DNA of 64,000 bases from Seriola aureovittata (taxonomy: Eukaryota; Chordata; Actinopteri; Carangiformes; Carangidae): contig NC_079376.1 of NCBI RefSeq assembly GCF_021018895.1, forward strand, positions 23,832,001 through 23,896,000, in the 5' to 3' direction. The translations under genes and the position numbers were made by a program. Shown here piece by piece: positions 1 through 12,800 of the stretch (the first letter of the stretch is position 1; each line of letters starts with the position of its first letter). The notes beneath the pieces were generated by a model. The model was given only the letters and a program-made list of their open reading frames with translations. It was not told the origin of the DNA and did not search any database.

Positions 1-894
1 AAAATGTAACTACTCTGTAGTTTACATTGACTTTGACACAACACAACACACAGTGGAGTGATGTGATGTTCAACAATGCCTTGGTTAACTCTCCAATGTA
101 TCAGCAGCGCTCTGCTTCATGAGCTCTGTCTCAGCTCAGCCATTAGATGAGTGGTGGTACGGTGCTGACAGGTGACAGGTGCAATTCCATTTCAACTCAG
201 AAACTCTGAGAGCCACATTTTGTACAGGATGGCAGATATTTGACAGGGAAAAAAAGAAAAACATGTTGTGCCCGTCATGGAAATGTTATTTCGCAGGTTC
301 CTGTTGAAGAAATTCACTCAAGTCCCTGGTTCCAAGTTTGCTGTAGTGGTGTGAGTTTATTGGTATTCTAGAATACGGTGAGCCTACTGACACAGAGCGG
401 GTCTGAGGCAATAGACTGACCCAGAATGAAGAGCAAGGGGACAGTTATACAGTGGATGAAAAAGGGGGATGGAGAGGCCTTACAGTGTAACACCTAGAGT
501 CAATTTACCAGGGGGCCAGGAAGGGCCCCTAGATTGAATCAGCTTGGCCACAGGTAAAGGTGTTGATAAGACAGTGATGTACTGGAGAGGACAGAGGGAA
601 GCAGAGAGGGTGTTGTACTGAGACAGATGGTTGTTGATAATAAAACAGGAGGGGGTACTGTCTTCAAGTGAGTAGTATTTTCTTGATCGAAAGATCAAGG
701 GGCCAACCCAGCAGGTTTATACAATTATGCCCAGGTGTTATTCAATCATCAGGTTTTCACTCAGGAACATGTAGTCTTTCTCACTTCCAAAGGTAGACAT
801 GGGATCAGTTTTCTGATTATCAGAAATGGGACCCCTTCATGGTTGTATCCTTCCGCCAACGGGCCTCGTTGCAGGAAATATGGTCACCTGAGTG

Positions 895-1215
895 ACTACA
901 TTTTTGCAGAACATTATGATGTCACAGTGAAGTTGACTATTAACCTTTTGGATATAAAATATCATCACTTCATTTTATCCTTAGAGACATTTGAGTTAAA
1001 TTGTGTTATAATTAGTGAATGCATTTGTGAGTTTTTGCCAAAAACTGTTTTGTGAGGTCACAATGACCTTTAACCTTTGTTCACCAAAATCTGGTCGGTT
1101 CATCCTTTAGTCCAAGTGAATGTTTGTGTCAAATCTGAAGAAATTCCCTAAAAGTGTCACTGAGATATCACGTTCACGAGAATAGGAAGGACAACCTGAA
1201 AACATACTGGGCTCC
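895..1215 (+). repeat. ERE-bearing dispersed repeat, copy 1
   Basis: Member of a family seen six times in this window. Shared blocks are a TTGACCTTTGACC-like start, CACTTCATTTTATCC, a TTTGTGAGGTCA..TGACC block, TCATCCTTTAGTCCAAGTG and a tail GATATCACGTTCACGAGAA. Contains AGGTCAcaaTGACCT at 1055-1069. Confidence 0.75.
1055..1069. promoter_or_regulatory. palindromic estrogen-response-element-like site
   Basis: AGGTCA-caa-TGACCT, a perfect inverted AGGTCA repeat with 3-bp spacing, the consensus for estrogen-receptor dimers. It is part of a repeat; function is not shown. Confidence 0.5.
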
Positions 1216-1659
1216 AGTCTGGGCTGTCACCAGCGCAGAGGCGAAAAGATCAGTCCTCATGGGACCACAGCAAGGACTGAAGGGTGCTAGGTGCACTTTA
1301 TGGTGGTCTTACTACAGTGTAGGAACATCTGATCATGAACCATTTATGTGCCAATGTAATGCTGTTAAACAGCTACTCTATTAATCCTTGTGGATGTTCC
1401 AACATCTAATTATAACCCCTACTCTTGAGTAACTGTCTTCACAAAGTTACATGAAGCAGAAAATGAACCAAACCTCGCTGCTGGACTAGATTAACATCCC
1501 CCACTCAGAGAGCAAACAGTGACTCAGATCAGATGTGCCAAAGTTTGACTGCTGGAGAAGAGCTGAGCGGGAAATGTTCACCGGTATCCCCACTGTTGAA
1601 CTCCATGTTTCCCTGTCTCAATGAGGACTTCTCACCATATCTTTATCCTCTGTAGCTAG

Positions 1660-1661
<2 letters not shown>

Positions 1662-1709
<48 letters not shown>
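1662..1709. repeat. (TA)n microsatellite
   Basis: Uninterrupted TA dinucleotide tract. Confidence 0.95.
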
Positions 1710-1712
<3 letters not shown>

Positions 1713-2214
1713 ATAATATTAATTAAGAACATGAAACAGAGACCAGGCTTAAGAGACCAATAGTCTTCACATATACTGTAATGCATCTTTACATGGTGCC
1801 ACTGCTACTTTTATGTAAGTGAAGGATCGTCTTTCACCGCTGCTGTGAGTGTGTGGTTGACCTGCAGAGTTATCAGCTGACCTTTGCCCTGTACTCTCCT
1901 TCTCTTTTCTGAGCTCTGCCTCATCTTCAGGAGACAAAGACACAACAGCCAACACAGTTGTGTTTAAAATTTAATATTGTAACATACTGCTTATGAGGAA
2001 AGATGTACAATTCAATTTTGGATGTATCAGAGTCATTGTTTTGGGAGCAGTTGGTTTGTATCCGAGCTGTGGAGTGGAACTGTCAGAGGTAGAAGTGTGA
2101 AGGTAAGACTTGTCCTAGATTTTTCTCTGAAGCTGAACATTATGGTTATGGTCCCAGGTGGTCACTGGAGACAGGAGGCTCGATACACTAGGTCAAACTG
2201 TTAAAATGTCCCGT

Positions 2215-3870
2215 TCACTCCTTCTTCTTGTAGTCCTCCAGGTGGGCCAGGATCCATCCAGATGGTCCCAGGATGGCCAGGGCAAACATACTCATTCCAA
2301 TGGTAGTTTCCTGGACAACAGACAGTGAGAGAGAGAGGACATTTAGTAAGCTGGCAGCCAATCAGCATCTTCACTTCTGCGTAAAATCATCAGGTAATGT
2401 GTTGATACTGCTGGCACAGGTTGGAATTCAATGCTCATATCACATTCACAGACATGAGATTCACTGAGCTCTGACTTAACTCTCCTCAGCTTCAGGCTTT
2501 TCACTGGTTCACATATAAACCTGAACTACTCTTCAAATATAAGGCAGTAAAATGACTGAGTAGTGTTGTACTGACTGATTGCACCAGAAATATATGTGGT
2601 CTTTCAGATTTTTCCCTGAATCTAAATGTATTCACCATTTTGTTTTACTAGAGCCTCAAACTGTTATATGGTGTCACGTGAAAGTTACTGTACATAAAGT
2701 GAAAATGTGGTATACGTTTCTTAAGTAACTAAGTCACATTGTCATATTCCTTGTGCATATTCATTAAATTGTGTATTGTTTTTGTGTCTCCACACAACTG
2801 CCCATATAAATATCACTATTTCATGTCACACCATATGATATCCATCTGTGGGACAAAATCTCTTTATAATCTCCTTTGTGAAAGATTCCTGGGACAATCA
2901 CAACACGAGCTTTATCATGTCTGATTGAAAACTGTGAATAATGGGAACAATGTGAATACATTTTGACAGATTTTTTTGTGGTTCCCCAACATTTACATTA
3001 ATACACCAGTAATCATATTTCAAAAGTTACTCATCTAATACCCACTTAAGAGTAGATTAAAATACATTTTGAGACAACAGCGTTTAAAAAACAAAATACA
3101 CTTGTGTGCTTTCTGTACAGAGACTGGTCCTTGAGTTTATCATGATTCAGCACTACAGGCTTCCAGTTTGATGAGCTGCCAAATTAAATCTTTTTTGCAA
3201 TAGCTGGACGACAGGAGGATTATTAGATTAACATCAGTGCACCAAATAAACTGACAACCGAGTGTAAATTTATGAAAATAAATCTAGAAGGAAGTATTTT
3301 GTATCTGTGTGTATTCACTGATGTCCTGCTTTGTTGGCTGCATGTATCAAGGACATTGCGGTATAGTGACACTTTGAAAAGTTACTAAGGTTTTTCACTC
3401 ATGTATGTGCAACTGTCCCTGAAATCTGTGTCATAACAACGACAATTTGACATTTTGTTTCTTCCACAGAGACAGCGCACACAGACATAGAACGGCTAAC
3501 ATGTTAGCATGGGCCTAGCTAACGACAGAAGCGGGTTAGGGGGAGCGGAGAATTAAAAATACTTCCCCAGGAATGTAACGATTTAAATTGAGAACCTTAG
3601 GTTAATTAGACGCAATGGTTTATAAATCAAAATACACGGGTTTAGCGCCCGCTGACTTCAGATACCGGTTTTGACCTCGTCAACCAAGGACAAGCTGCTA
3701 GCTTCGTTAGTTAGCATGGGACCAAGGTGGCGGAGAGATTACAGCAGACTTACGACTGGGCCGATCTTTTCCTTGGCCGGTCTGGTGTACATACTGGCTC
3801 TCTGGGAGACAGTCTGTTGCCGCAGGGCAGGGGCAGCACGGCTGGCGATGGTCCTCAGGAACCCCGGCAT
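2215..3870 (-). CDS. cox8: cytochrome c oxidase subunit 8 (mitochondrial), two coding exons
   Basis: Small nuclear-encoded subunit of cytochrome c oxidase (complex IV) in the inner mitochondrial membrane. Coding exons on the minus strand are 3870-3754 (39 codons, phase 0, donor GTAAGT) and 2310-2215 (31 codons plus TGA). They give 70 aa, the usual COX8 precursor size. Residues 1-30 are basic, Arg/Ala/Ser-rich and free of acidic residues, as in a matrix-targeting presequence (starts MPGFLRTIASRAAP). Residues 40-70 hold one hydrophobic helix ending in the family signature GPSGWILAHLEDYKK. The gene is easily missed because both exons are short and the intron is 1.4 kb. I did not resolve whether it is the 8a or 8b paralogue. 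The start ATG is the only one that gives a presequence. In human, COX8A is not linked to RRH, so this neighbour reflects fish-specific order. Confidence 0.9.
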
Positions 3871-4129
3871 GTTTATCTGCTACGATGAAGAGATGTCTTC
3901 TCGACTGACAGAGCTGCTATGGCGTCAAGAGGAAGTGATTCAGTGCAAAGATCATTTTTCCTCATAGCCTCATCGAAGACTACTAGCGCCACCTGGCGTC
4001 CTGGAGGACGATGTTCGTGGAGGAGTTATGCTCTTCAGGAATGCATTACATTAGCTTGTTTCACTCACTGTGAAATACTCACTGTGGCTTAATTATAACA
4101 AATAGACTTCAGACAGACGTCAAAATTCC

Positions 4130-4262
4130 TCCGTTGCCCAAATCAGATTAGTTCTCGACTATCTTAAGCCAGACTGTGGTAAAATTAATTTTGGGTACAT
4201 TGAGTTTTTTTCAATACAAAAAAAAAAAAAAAAAAAAAAATGGCCGACCGAGGATGTGTCGT
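4130..4262. repeat. single arm related to the 36.7-kb palindromic element
   Basis: CGACTATCTTAAGCCAGACTG followed by TTTTGGGTACATTGAG resembles the inner part of the palindromic element's arm. A poly-A tract interrupts it. Confidence 0.5.
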
Positions 4263-4360
4263 TTCAGATTTGCTGCCGATGCGTCTGAAAAATAATGTCA
4301 GATTTAGTTTTTCCTGTTCAAATGTTCATATGACCTAATTCAGCAGCACCAGGAGATGTT

Positions 4361-4825
4361 TGTCAGGTTTGGAAGTGTTAAGGACCCAAATGCAGGCAAT
4401 CCAAGGAAGTGAAAAAAAAGAAAGAAAAAGGGTGATTTATTAAACAAAGAAAACACTAAAACAAGTCTTACTTGGTTCAGAACAAAGCCCGGGAAACAAA
4501 AGTCCAAAAACAGAAACACAGGGAGACACTGAGGTACAGTATCATCAGAAGTATAACAGACAATCAAAACACTGGTAAACCTGGAGCAAAAGACACAAAC
4601 TTCAAAAACTCATACTGATTAAAACAGACAAACTGACAACAGGGAGCACAGAGATTAAATACAAACAAGGAAGGCAAGGGTGACTGAACACAGGTGAAGC
4701 ACATTAGGGCGGGGCAGACAATCAAGAAGGAAACACAAGACACAGTGGACACACAAGGAACTCTACTACAAAATAAAACAGGAAATAAATCAAAAGTCCA
4801 AACAAAAAGTGTCAAACCATGACAG
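4361..4825 (-). repeat. LTR-like dispersed repeat
   Basis: Read on the minus strand it begins TGTCATGGTTTGACAC and ends TTCCAAACCTGACA, that is TG...CA with short inverted termini. It has an AATAAA near its 3' end and a TATTTAAT-like box in the middle, as solo LTRs have. No coding part is attached and no clear target duplication was found, so a terminal-repeat DNA element is the alternative. A related, plus-strand copy lies at about 48413-48743. Confidence 0.4.
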
Positions 4826-4927
4826 CGTTGTTTGTATGATCAGCACCAGACACCGCATGCCGGTTGGGTTTACACCATAGTTCTTCCTCCTCTGGGGTTG
4901 TTTGGCAAACAGCTATTTGGCGCATTA

Positions 4928-4941
4928 CTGCCACCTTCTGG
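4928..4941 (-). promoter_or_regulatory. CTCF-like motif between cox8 and rrh
   Basis: Minus strand CCAGAAGGTGGCAG fits the CTCF consensus at 13 of 14 positions. A weaker match (12 of 14) lies at 3986-3999. Confidence 0.4.
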
Positions 4942-5029
4942 TGCATGAGCTCTTTAACTAGAGGAAAATGGAGTCCTATTCTCTTTTAGAAAAGCGATTC
5001 ATCACTTGCGTGCATTGAATCTCAGAAGG

Positions 5030-5150
5030 ACCCACTCGTCTCGAAGGAGCCTTTGAAATGGGGGCAGCCTTGTCGCACCGCATGGATGCTATCGGTCTTC
5101 AGATGCAGCCTTTGAAGGATGCTGTCCCTGAACTGAGACACAGCCTATGT
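5030..5150. repeat. degenerate end fragment of the GGGACACAGCT family
   Basis: GATGCAGCCTTTGAAGGATG and CCCTGAACTGAGACACAGCC resemble the right terminus of the elements at 20.2, 39.4 and 56.1 kb. Confidence 0.4.
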
Positions 5151-5749
5151 GTGATGAGTAAGAAGTAGTAGTAGTGTGGTAGTAATAGTTCACTACTCTT
5201 TAAAACTACATAAACCAGGGCCAGGAGATCAGATATAAATGCAGTCACATTAAGGCTCTTTCTATATGACTTTATATTAATGAAGCAAACTAATCACCAC
5301 ACAGTCAGTCTGCGGCCTATGACCTTGATCTGGTGTCCGTGTTGCCCATGGTTTCGAACCCTCTGTGAAGTGAACGGTCTTCAGTCAGGCGTTGACTCAG
5401 CTTCAGTTTTGTAATGTCAGAGCTTATTGGTCGGAGCCGAACCTGCAACCGACTACACGTGAGAGGTAATCCTGTCTAGTGTTGGCCCTGCTGCCCATGT
5501 CACACACACACAGAGGTCCTCCTGCTCACTGGGGACAGGGGAGCGGTGGTATGTTATAATCCCCCCTCACCCCATCCCTCCATATTCACCCCCCCAAGCT
5601 CTCCAAAGGCCGTACACTTTTTAGACAGAAGCAGCGTATTACAGCACGGACTGTCTACACCTCTACATTGTTTATTAGCTTTGTGTGTAACTTCCTGTCT
5701 GAGGCTGTTCGTGGGACGACTGTGACTGTCGACTTCAACAACTCTGAAC

Positions 5750-8700
5750 ATGGGGATGGACTCTGGAGTCAATATCTCAGATGATGTCGCACCTTACGGG
5801 GGAGAAAGTGCCTTCACCCAGCTGGAGCACAACATAGTGGCTGCATATCTGATCACTGCAGGTACAGTACAGCCAGTGGAATAATGATGGTGTAGATTCA
5901 GAGTGATCTCACTGCTTTATGTTCTTCTGTGGAACCTCTCGCAGTCAGATAATGTGACTCGGGGGTCAGTGGTGCTTCTTTGTTTAAACACACTCAACAC
6001 AAGTTTCAGTTGACTTTTTAAATATTTAACCAACTCTAATCCCGACAAAGAGTTACTGAACCATAACCATAAAACTATTACAACAAAATATGTTGGAAAT
6101 GAATTTTACAGATACCTTCAGGACTTTTTTTTATTGTTGCTTTTATTATTTTGTTGATAAAAAATATTACATGCAGCATCATGTTTATCACAAATGTATT
6201 TGCGGTCGCAAATTAGAAGTGTATTGATGTAATTTATAGAAGAAGGGATCAGCCTACCACTGTTGTCGTATTGTGTACTTCTGTAAAGTATACATGTATG
6301 TACACATGTATACAGAATTTATTTATTACACTGATGAAACTATGTCCAGATAACGTTAAAGGATTGGTTTTGTTTAGTGTCTGTCCAGTGATAGTTGAAG
6401 TTGTTTGTCCAGGTCACAGTTTTTATACCCCAGAGTTTAATGGGAGCTCAGACTTTGCAGGGCTGTTAATGGTGAAAGAACATTCTTGTTTTCCTTTGAA
6501 AAGCTGTTCTGATAGTATTATGTAACTTATCCAGACCTTGGCACTGTGCCATGGTGGTTTACTGAGATTGGATCATATGAAAACATGTTTAATGTTCAGT
6601 TCCCGCTTCCTAGGACCAGGCCGACATCTTCAAAGTAGTTTCTGAATACAAACATTTCTTTTTATGGCAACTTTACTGAGGCAGTGAAACATAAAGCAAC
6701 AGTAGAAACAATGTTCGGGTTTGGGTTGTTTCACTGAGTGAGCGTGAGTTCACTGAAAGCAGGATGCAGTAGGTTTCTTCATATTTGATAAATCAGCATC
6801 AGCCTTGTTTTGTTTTTTTTATTTTGTTGAAACTCCGTCCGTCTCGTACTGATCATGGCATTTTGTTTGATTTGTTTGCTCCTATCACAGCCCTCCTGTC
6901 TGCTTATACTCACACGTTTTTCACATCAGTCATGTGACTTGTCACAGCAGGAGAAGCACAGGTGACATTAATAATGACTCACGCAGCAGTTATTGAAATT
7001 CAACGCAGCAAATCATGACTTTATTAGTGACACCTGTGTTTGACAGCTCATAATGTCTGCTGTTTGTGACCAATTTTACTTCTATTTTCATTCAGTTTTA
7101 CACCATTCACACAGAACGGGACACACACTGTAGGTAATAATACCATTCTGCTGCATTGCGATTCTTAAAAAAGCACACACGTGTCCGTGCATGAACGTCC
7201 CGGTTTGGAAGTTTCAGAATATGGTCATCCTCTTTAAAAGATGACATAAAAGCTACTAAATGTCTCTACACCCAAAAAAGCCCCAAAACCACTGCTGGGC
7301 CAAGGACCGGAAGAGACCTTTCTAACTCCACACCTGCTTAACCAGACACTGTCAGGAAACCTCCCTCTCATCCTGAAAGAAAGACTTTTTCCTGCTATTG
7401 GAGAAACTGAGCAACTCTCAGCATCTATTCATCTCAGGCCCCACGTCAACTCTGACAGCTTTACCCATGGGATAAAGTTTAGACAATTTAGATTCTTTTG
7501 GAACTGGAAAGACTTTAAGTTTTAAAGATCCACACTGATCAGTCCCCACCTATATCATGCTCTTGAGATCCCATATCCTGACAATACGGTAAGTGCAACA
7601 GACAGAGCACACACAGGCAGACAATTATGTTTGTAACTGAAACTTCCACTAACAGTTTATCAGTGAGGCTAGAGGGCCTAGGCCTGGAACACACTGGCTG
7701 TGTGGCGGCTGCAGAACGCCTTGGTGTTTACTCCAGCGCTCATGTTAACGGGTGAGTGCAGACACACTGCTCCACTCCACTTTATTCCCTGGTCATGTGT
7801 CATATATGGTCAGCTGCTGGCAGCAGATCATACAACATACACAGCACGCTGATGTTTATCAGTCATTCTAAAGCTCACCATCATGAGGCGCATTAGAAGA
7901 GGCTACATAGCTTTCATTCTTTCCTCTTCGGCCACTGTGACTTTTGCTCAGTATAAATACAGTTTCGGGTGTTTCAGGATTTCTACCTCCCACACTGTGA
8001 CACTTCCTCTCGTCCTCTTTCCTGTTCTCAGGTGTCATCAGTTTAGCGAGCAACATCGTGGTGCTGCTCATGTTTGTGAAGTTCAAGGAGCTGCGCACTG
8101 CCACCAACTTCATCATAATCAACCTGGCTTTCACCGACATCGGAGTGGCTGGTATCGGCTACCCCATGTCGGCTGCCTCCGACATCCACGGCAGCTGGAA
8201 ATTTGGCTACACCGGTTGTCAGGTTAGTGGACGAGTGACGTCAACTGTAATTCTACTATGTACACACAGCATCTACTGCTTATCTGTGCAGTATTTAATG
8301 GATGATTGAACCACATCTATATTGAAAAGATTGAGTTTTTTCTTTTGTTTTTTCACTGTGTGGCTTAAAATATACATTAGAGTGATAGTAGGTTTTTTTG
8401 CTTTAACTTGTCATTATGAAATAAATGCTGATTGGACAATGTAATGACTATAGAGTAAAGACACCATTACAGCATTAGATTGCTTCTTTCTAATCCTTGG
8501 TTTCACTTTGTAATTCTGTCTTCGGGTACAAAGGAAGTGTGTCTGTCATTGCACAACCAAAACAGGAAGCTGATAGCACTTTCCCCAGGTAGCAGTAACC
8601 GGAGTGATAGTGAAGCGGTGCACAGAATGATGTCACACAGGCTCGATCTGGTGATACACGTTTAGTGAATGTTTTCTGCAAGAGCAATAATATCACTTCA

Positions 8701-9771
8701 GGTTCACAGTCACTACACAGCGTTACCCGCCTCCATCTACACAGAGATTCTCACTGTCTGACTTGCTCACGCTAAAACGAAATACCATAAATGTGCAAAA
8801 ATAAACAAGTCCCCCACCTCTCCAACTCATTAAAGGGTTAAAATGGCTCACTCATTTACACACATATAACATATGTTCAACATAAGACCAGATTTCTCCA
8901 TAACAGTCACATAAACAGTCAACAGTCACGACGGGGGCCTCCTCATCTGAGGGCTCGCTGAATTTAGCATTAGCTGCTAACTGGCTAAACTTTAACCATC
9001 GACACAGTCGCTAATAAACACTAAACAAAACTTAACACAGTGTCACAGAAGTATCCAGGATAACAAACTAACAGCACCAGCAGCCAGGAAAAGAGCCACA
9101 GGCAGCTGGAAGGAAACCAGCAGCAGCCAAAACTCAACCGCATCCTCAACGTGTTCACACCTGAACTTAGAGCTGACCACTTGTGATCGGATCACCTGAG
9201 ATGATAATACCAGGTCTGAGCAGGGCGTTCAATTCAAAATAAAAACTGGAAAACTTTTGGCCAGTAGTGCATGAGGTTGGACTCTGCCCCCTCCTGTGCT
9301 CACCATCTGTTAAATGTGTGCTGAGGTGTTTTAGAGAAGAATATATTCAATCCACTACTTCTCCCAAATGTGTACAAATATATTCCAGTTATTCGCCAGG
9401 TTCAGTCAGAAGTAGCACCAGCCTTGTCGTCTGCATAAAAACATTGTTATGTTTTCTAAACCCCTTCAGAAATGTCACACTACCATGACTTACTGTGAGC
9501 TGCCTGAGGCTAAACCTGTGAGCACACTGACGCACGTTCGCTTCAGCTGCTGCTCCGCTGCAGGACACGTGTTGGGAATATTTCAGCAGATTAGAAGTTT
9601 TTTCCTCAGCCCTTGTTATTGCACACTGACACGGACCCATGTGATATTAATCTACAGTGAGAGGGAGAGCTGGAAAACCCAGAGCCAGACAGACCATCAG
9701 TAATGGCGTTCCTATATAATACAAAGTCAGAGGAAAATCGACTTGTTTATGGATTTCGGGATTATCAGAAT

Positions 9772-9822
<51 letters not shown>

Positions 9823-12800
9823 GAAAAGCTCCTATGCCAAAAATACTTTCCTAATCAGGACTTATTATGATTTTCTGGGGGGGGGGGGGATTGGTCCAGT
9901 ACAGACTTCATTCTGTTGGCTCAGTCTTGCTTGATTCCCTCAGCCAGTTGTCTCATTAAGTCGCAGCCAGATACTGTTGAACACATTGTAAACGATCAAC
10001 AACTGTGTCCTGGTCTCATGTCCTGTCAGACTGTGTCTCCTGTTGATACAAACTTTTGGCTTCGTCCAGGGGGATACAAGTGAATGAAGGATGGTCTGTG
10101 AAATGAGCTGTTACACAAATAAGAAAAGGGGAATGCAGTATCATGGATATTAGATGATACGACTTACAGCTAAATGTATTTGCACCAATAGGAGGCCCAA
10201 AGAGGGACATAATTAAAACCACACAGTTCAAGCCATCTGTAGCATGTTTTCTCTGTCCTGCCCTCTGTCCATTACCCACCATCATGAATGTGTATCATAG
10301 AGACTATCCTCCATCATGTCTTGTGACATTGCTGGTGACGATTCAAAAGTCCACAACAATGAACTTGTTATTAAAAAACAAGTTGTAGTGAATTATCCAC
10401 TTCATTTCCTTTTGTTACAACATTCTAAATTGTTGTATGTTCTTCTTTTATGTATGTTTTATCCTAAAGTTCAAGAAGGGTGTCAACTGAGGCTTTGTTA
10501 AAGGTTACCTTCAACCACTCATTGTAAGTTGAGTTTAAGGAATGTGCATTAGGGGTCAAAACTGGTTAAACATTTGGTTTTTCTGTTTAATATGGTACGA
10601 TAGACTCAGACATGTCGGGGTCTTTATAGCCTAAAAGGTCAAAGGCCAGAGAGCAGAGGCCATAAACCAGATCTTATCTACCATTTGGGTGAAGGCTTCT
10701 TCTTTTAGGAAGAAGTGTACATTCCAAAGGTGGGATGAGACAGATAAATAGAGGAGTTTATGAGAAGGTAGAAAGGAGATCTCACATTGGCAGAGATGCT
10801 CCAGGATTCGGTATTTTTGACACTGTTTCTTTCTTGTAAATAAACTTCTTTTTGATTGCAAGTAAAGACGTGTCAGCTGTGATCACTTCTTCACATCAGC
10901 ACCTCAAGATACCACAAAGTTATTAAATGTGAGGTTTTCAACACCATCACCTCCTCCTGGTTGTTTCCTCCTCCAATCAGAGCCAAGTTACAGGAAGTCT
11001 GCTCACAGTCTCTCCTTCCTGGGTCACAGTGTTGAATAATGGCCAGAAGAGTTTTTGCAGAACATTATGATGTCACAGTGAAGTTGACCTTTGACCTTTT
11101 TAATATAAACTGTCATCACCTCATTTTATCCTCATAGACATTTGACTTGAATTATGTCATAATTAGTGAATGTATTTGTGGGTTATGGTCAAAACCATTT
11201 TGCTGGCGCGGAGGAATAATAACTTATGAAGTCAGTAGTTGTTTTTACTTAGAGTGATAATCGTCATGATGCTACATGTGTATTATCCATCCATTTTCTA
11301 CCGCTTATCCTCTAGTAGGGTCTCAGGGGGGCTGGAGCCTACCTATTTTGGGCGAGAGGCGGGTTACGCCCTGGACAGGTCGCCAGTCCATTGCAGGGCA
11401 AACACATAGAGACAGACAACCATTCACACTCACAGCCACACCTATGGTCAATTTAGAGTATCCCATCAGCCTAGTCCCCATTTTGCATGTCTTTGGACTG
11501 TGGGAGGAAGCCAGAGTACCCGGAGAGAACCCACACTTGCACGGGGAGAACATGCAAACTCCACACAGAAAGATCCCATGGCCGAGCCGGGACTCGAACC
11601 CGGAACCTTCTTGCTGTGAGTCGACTGCGCTAACCACTGCACCACTGTGCAGCCTTGTGTATTATCTTTACAACAAATAAACAGAAAATCTCCCAAAATT
11701 TTATGTATACTGTATCATGACAGCAGCAGAAATAAGAAATGATCTGGAGATGATAAAGTATTTCAATCAAACTGTAAAACAATTATTAACAGTAACAGGC
11801 GCTAAAAGTTGTGTAACTTCACCACACTGCAGCAGTGAGTCTCTCCACTGGCTAACAAGCAGACCATGTGTCTCATTTAGGGATGTCACAAACGATTATT
11901 TTTTAAACGATTAATCTAACGATTATTTTTTTTATTAACCTAACAGTAACTTTATTGCAATTATTTTCCAGTTAGTCATTTAATATAACAATTTGCCCCG
12001 TCCAACATCTTGACTCGCTGCACCAGGGTGCTTCCTCTTTATGTGCTCGTGCATGACTGTCGTGCTAGAGTGATATGTCAGATGCACTTTGCAGAGTCTG
12101 CAGACTACCGCACCGTTGGTGTCAAGATTAAAGTATTCCCAAACTTTGGAGGACCGCGTGCGAACCTTTGTTGCTCCACACGCTCCGTCGTACTGCTGGT
12201 AGACGCCACCGTGTTGTTCAAATAGATTACACAGACGCAAATCATTCACGTAGTCAATGACTTCAATTACGTCACCGCGTTGTCCCAGTCCGTGCGCTGC
12301 GCTTGTATCCAGGTAAACCAAAGACGATGGATTTTTCCAGGCATCATCAATGCCCAAGTCCTCTCTATGGGCCACACAATGTTGTTCAGTTAGGTGTGGT
12401 ATTTGGCGCTTTAACAAAGCCGCAACCCCGTTGTGTTTTCCTAGCATTACTGAGGCACCTTCGGAGGTCAGCATCACCATTCTCTGCATGTCCAGTCCAT
12501 TTTTGGAGTAAAACTGAGTTATTGCCTGCACAATATCCTGAGCAGTGCATGCTGTCAGCTGGATGACAGTTTTATAGTTAACATCATTTTCCTCCCTGTG
12601 TTTAATATATATGACTAGCATTTTGTGTACTGATATGTCTGTGCTCTAATCTACTATCAGGGTACGCCAGGGTGCATTTTTAACCCTGCACATAGTCTCA
12701 TTCTGCACCATCTCATTTATTGAGTTCACAAATTCAAAGGCATAGTTTTTGCTTCGCCAGCTTTCTGGTATACTCACATACTTTGCCATGTGATCGTGGA

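Larger units (their letters stand above)
1..2214. other. left-edge spacer without a recognised gene
   Basis: No coding exon is recognised. The stretch holds a copy of the ERE-bearing dispersed repeat (about 895-1215) and a (TA)n microsatellite (1662-1709). Short open frames here show no family resemblance. Confidence 0.5.
3871..5749. other. spacer between cox8 and rrh starts
   Basis: The spacer between two divergent genes should contain both promoters. It also holds CTCF-like motifs (3986-3999 and 4928-4941), a poly-A tract (4218-4240), a single arm related to the palindromic element at 36.7 kb (about 4130-4260), an LTR-like repeat (4361-4825) and a degenerate terminal-repeat fragment (about 5030-5150). 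No coding sequence is seen. Confidence 0.5.

Noticed and set aside
11590..11655. tRNA gene on the minus strand
   Set aside because: Box A/B-like words are present but they form the head of a long repeat and no cloverleaf with an anticodon arm was convincing.
11276..11680. 134-codon frame
   Set aside because: Falls entirely in the SINE-like repeat; no protein family seen.
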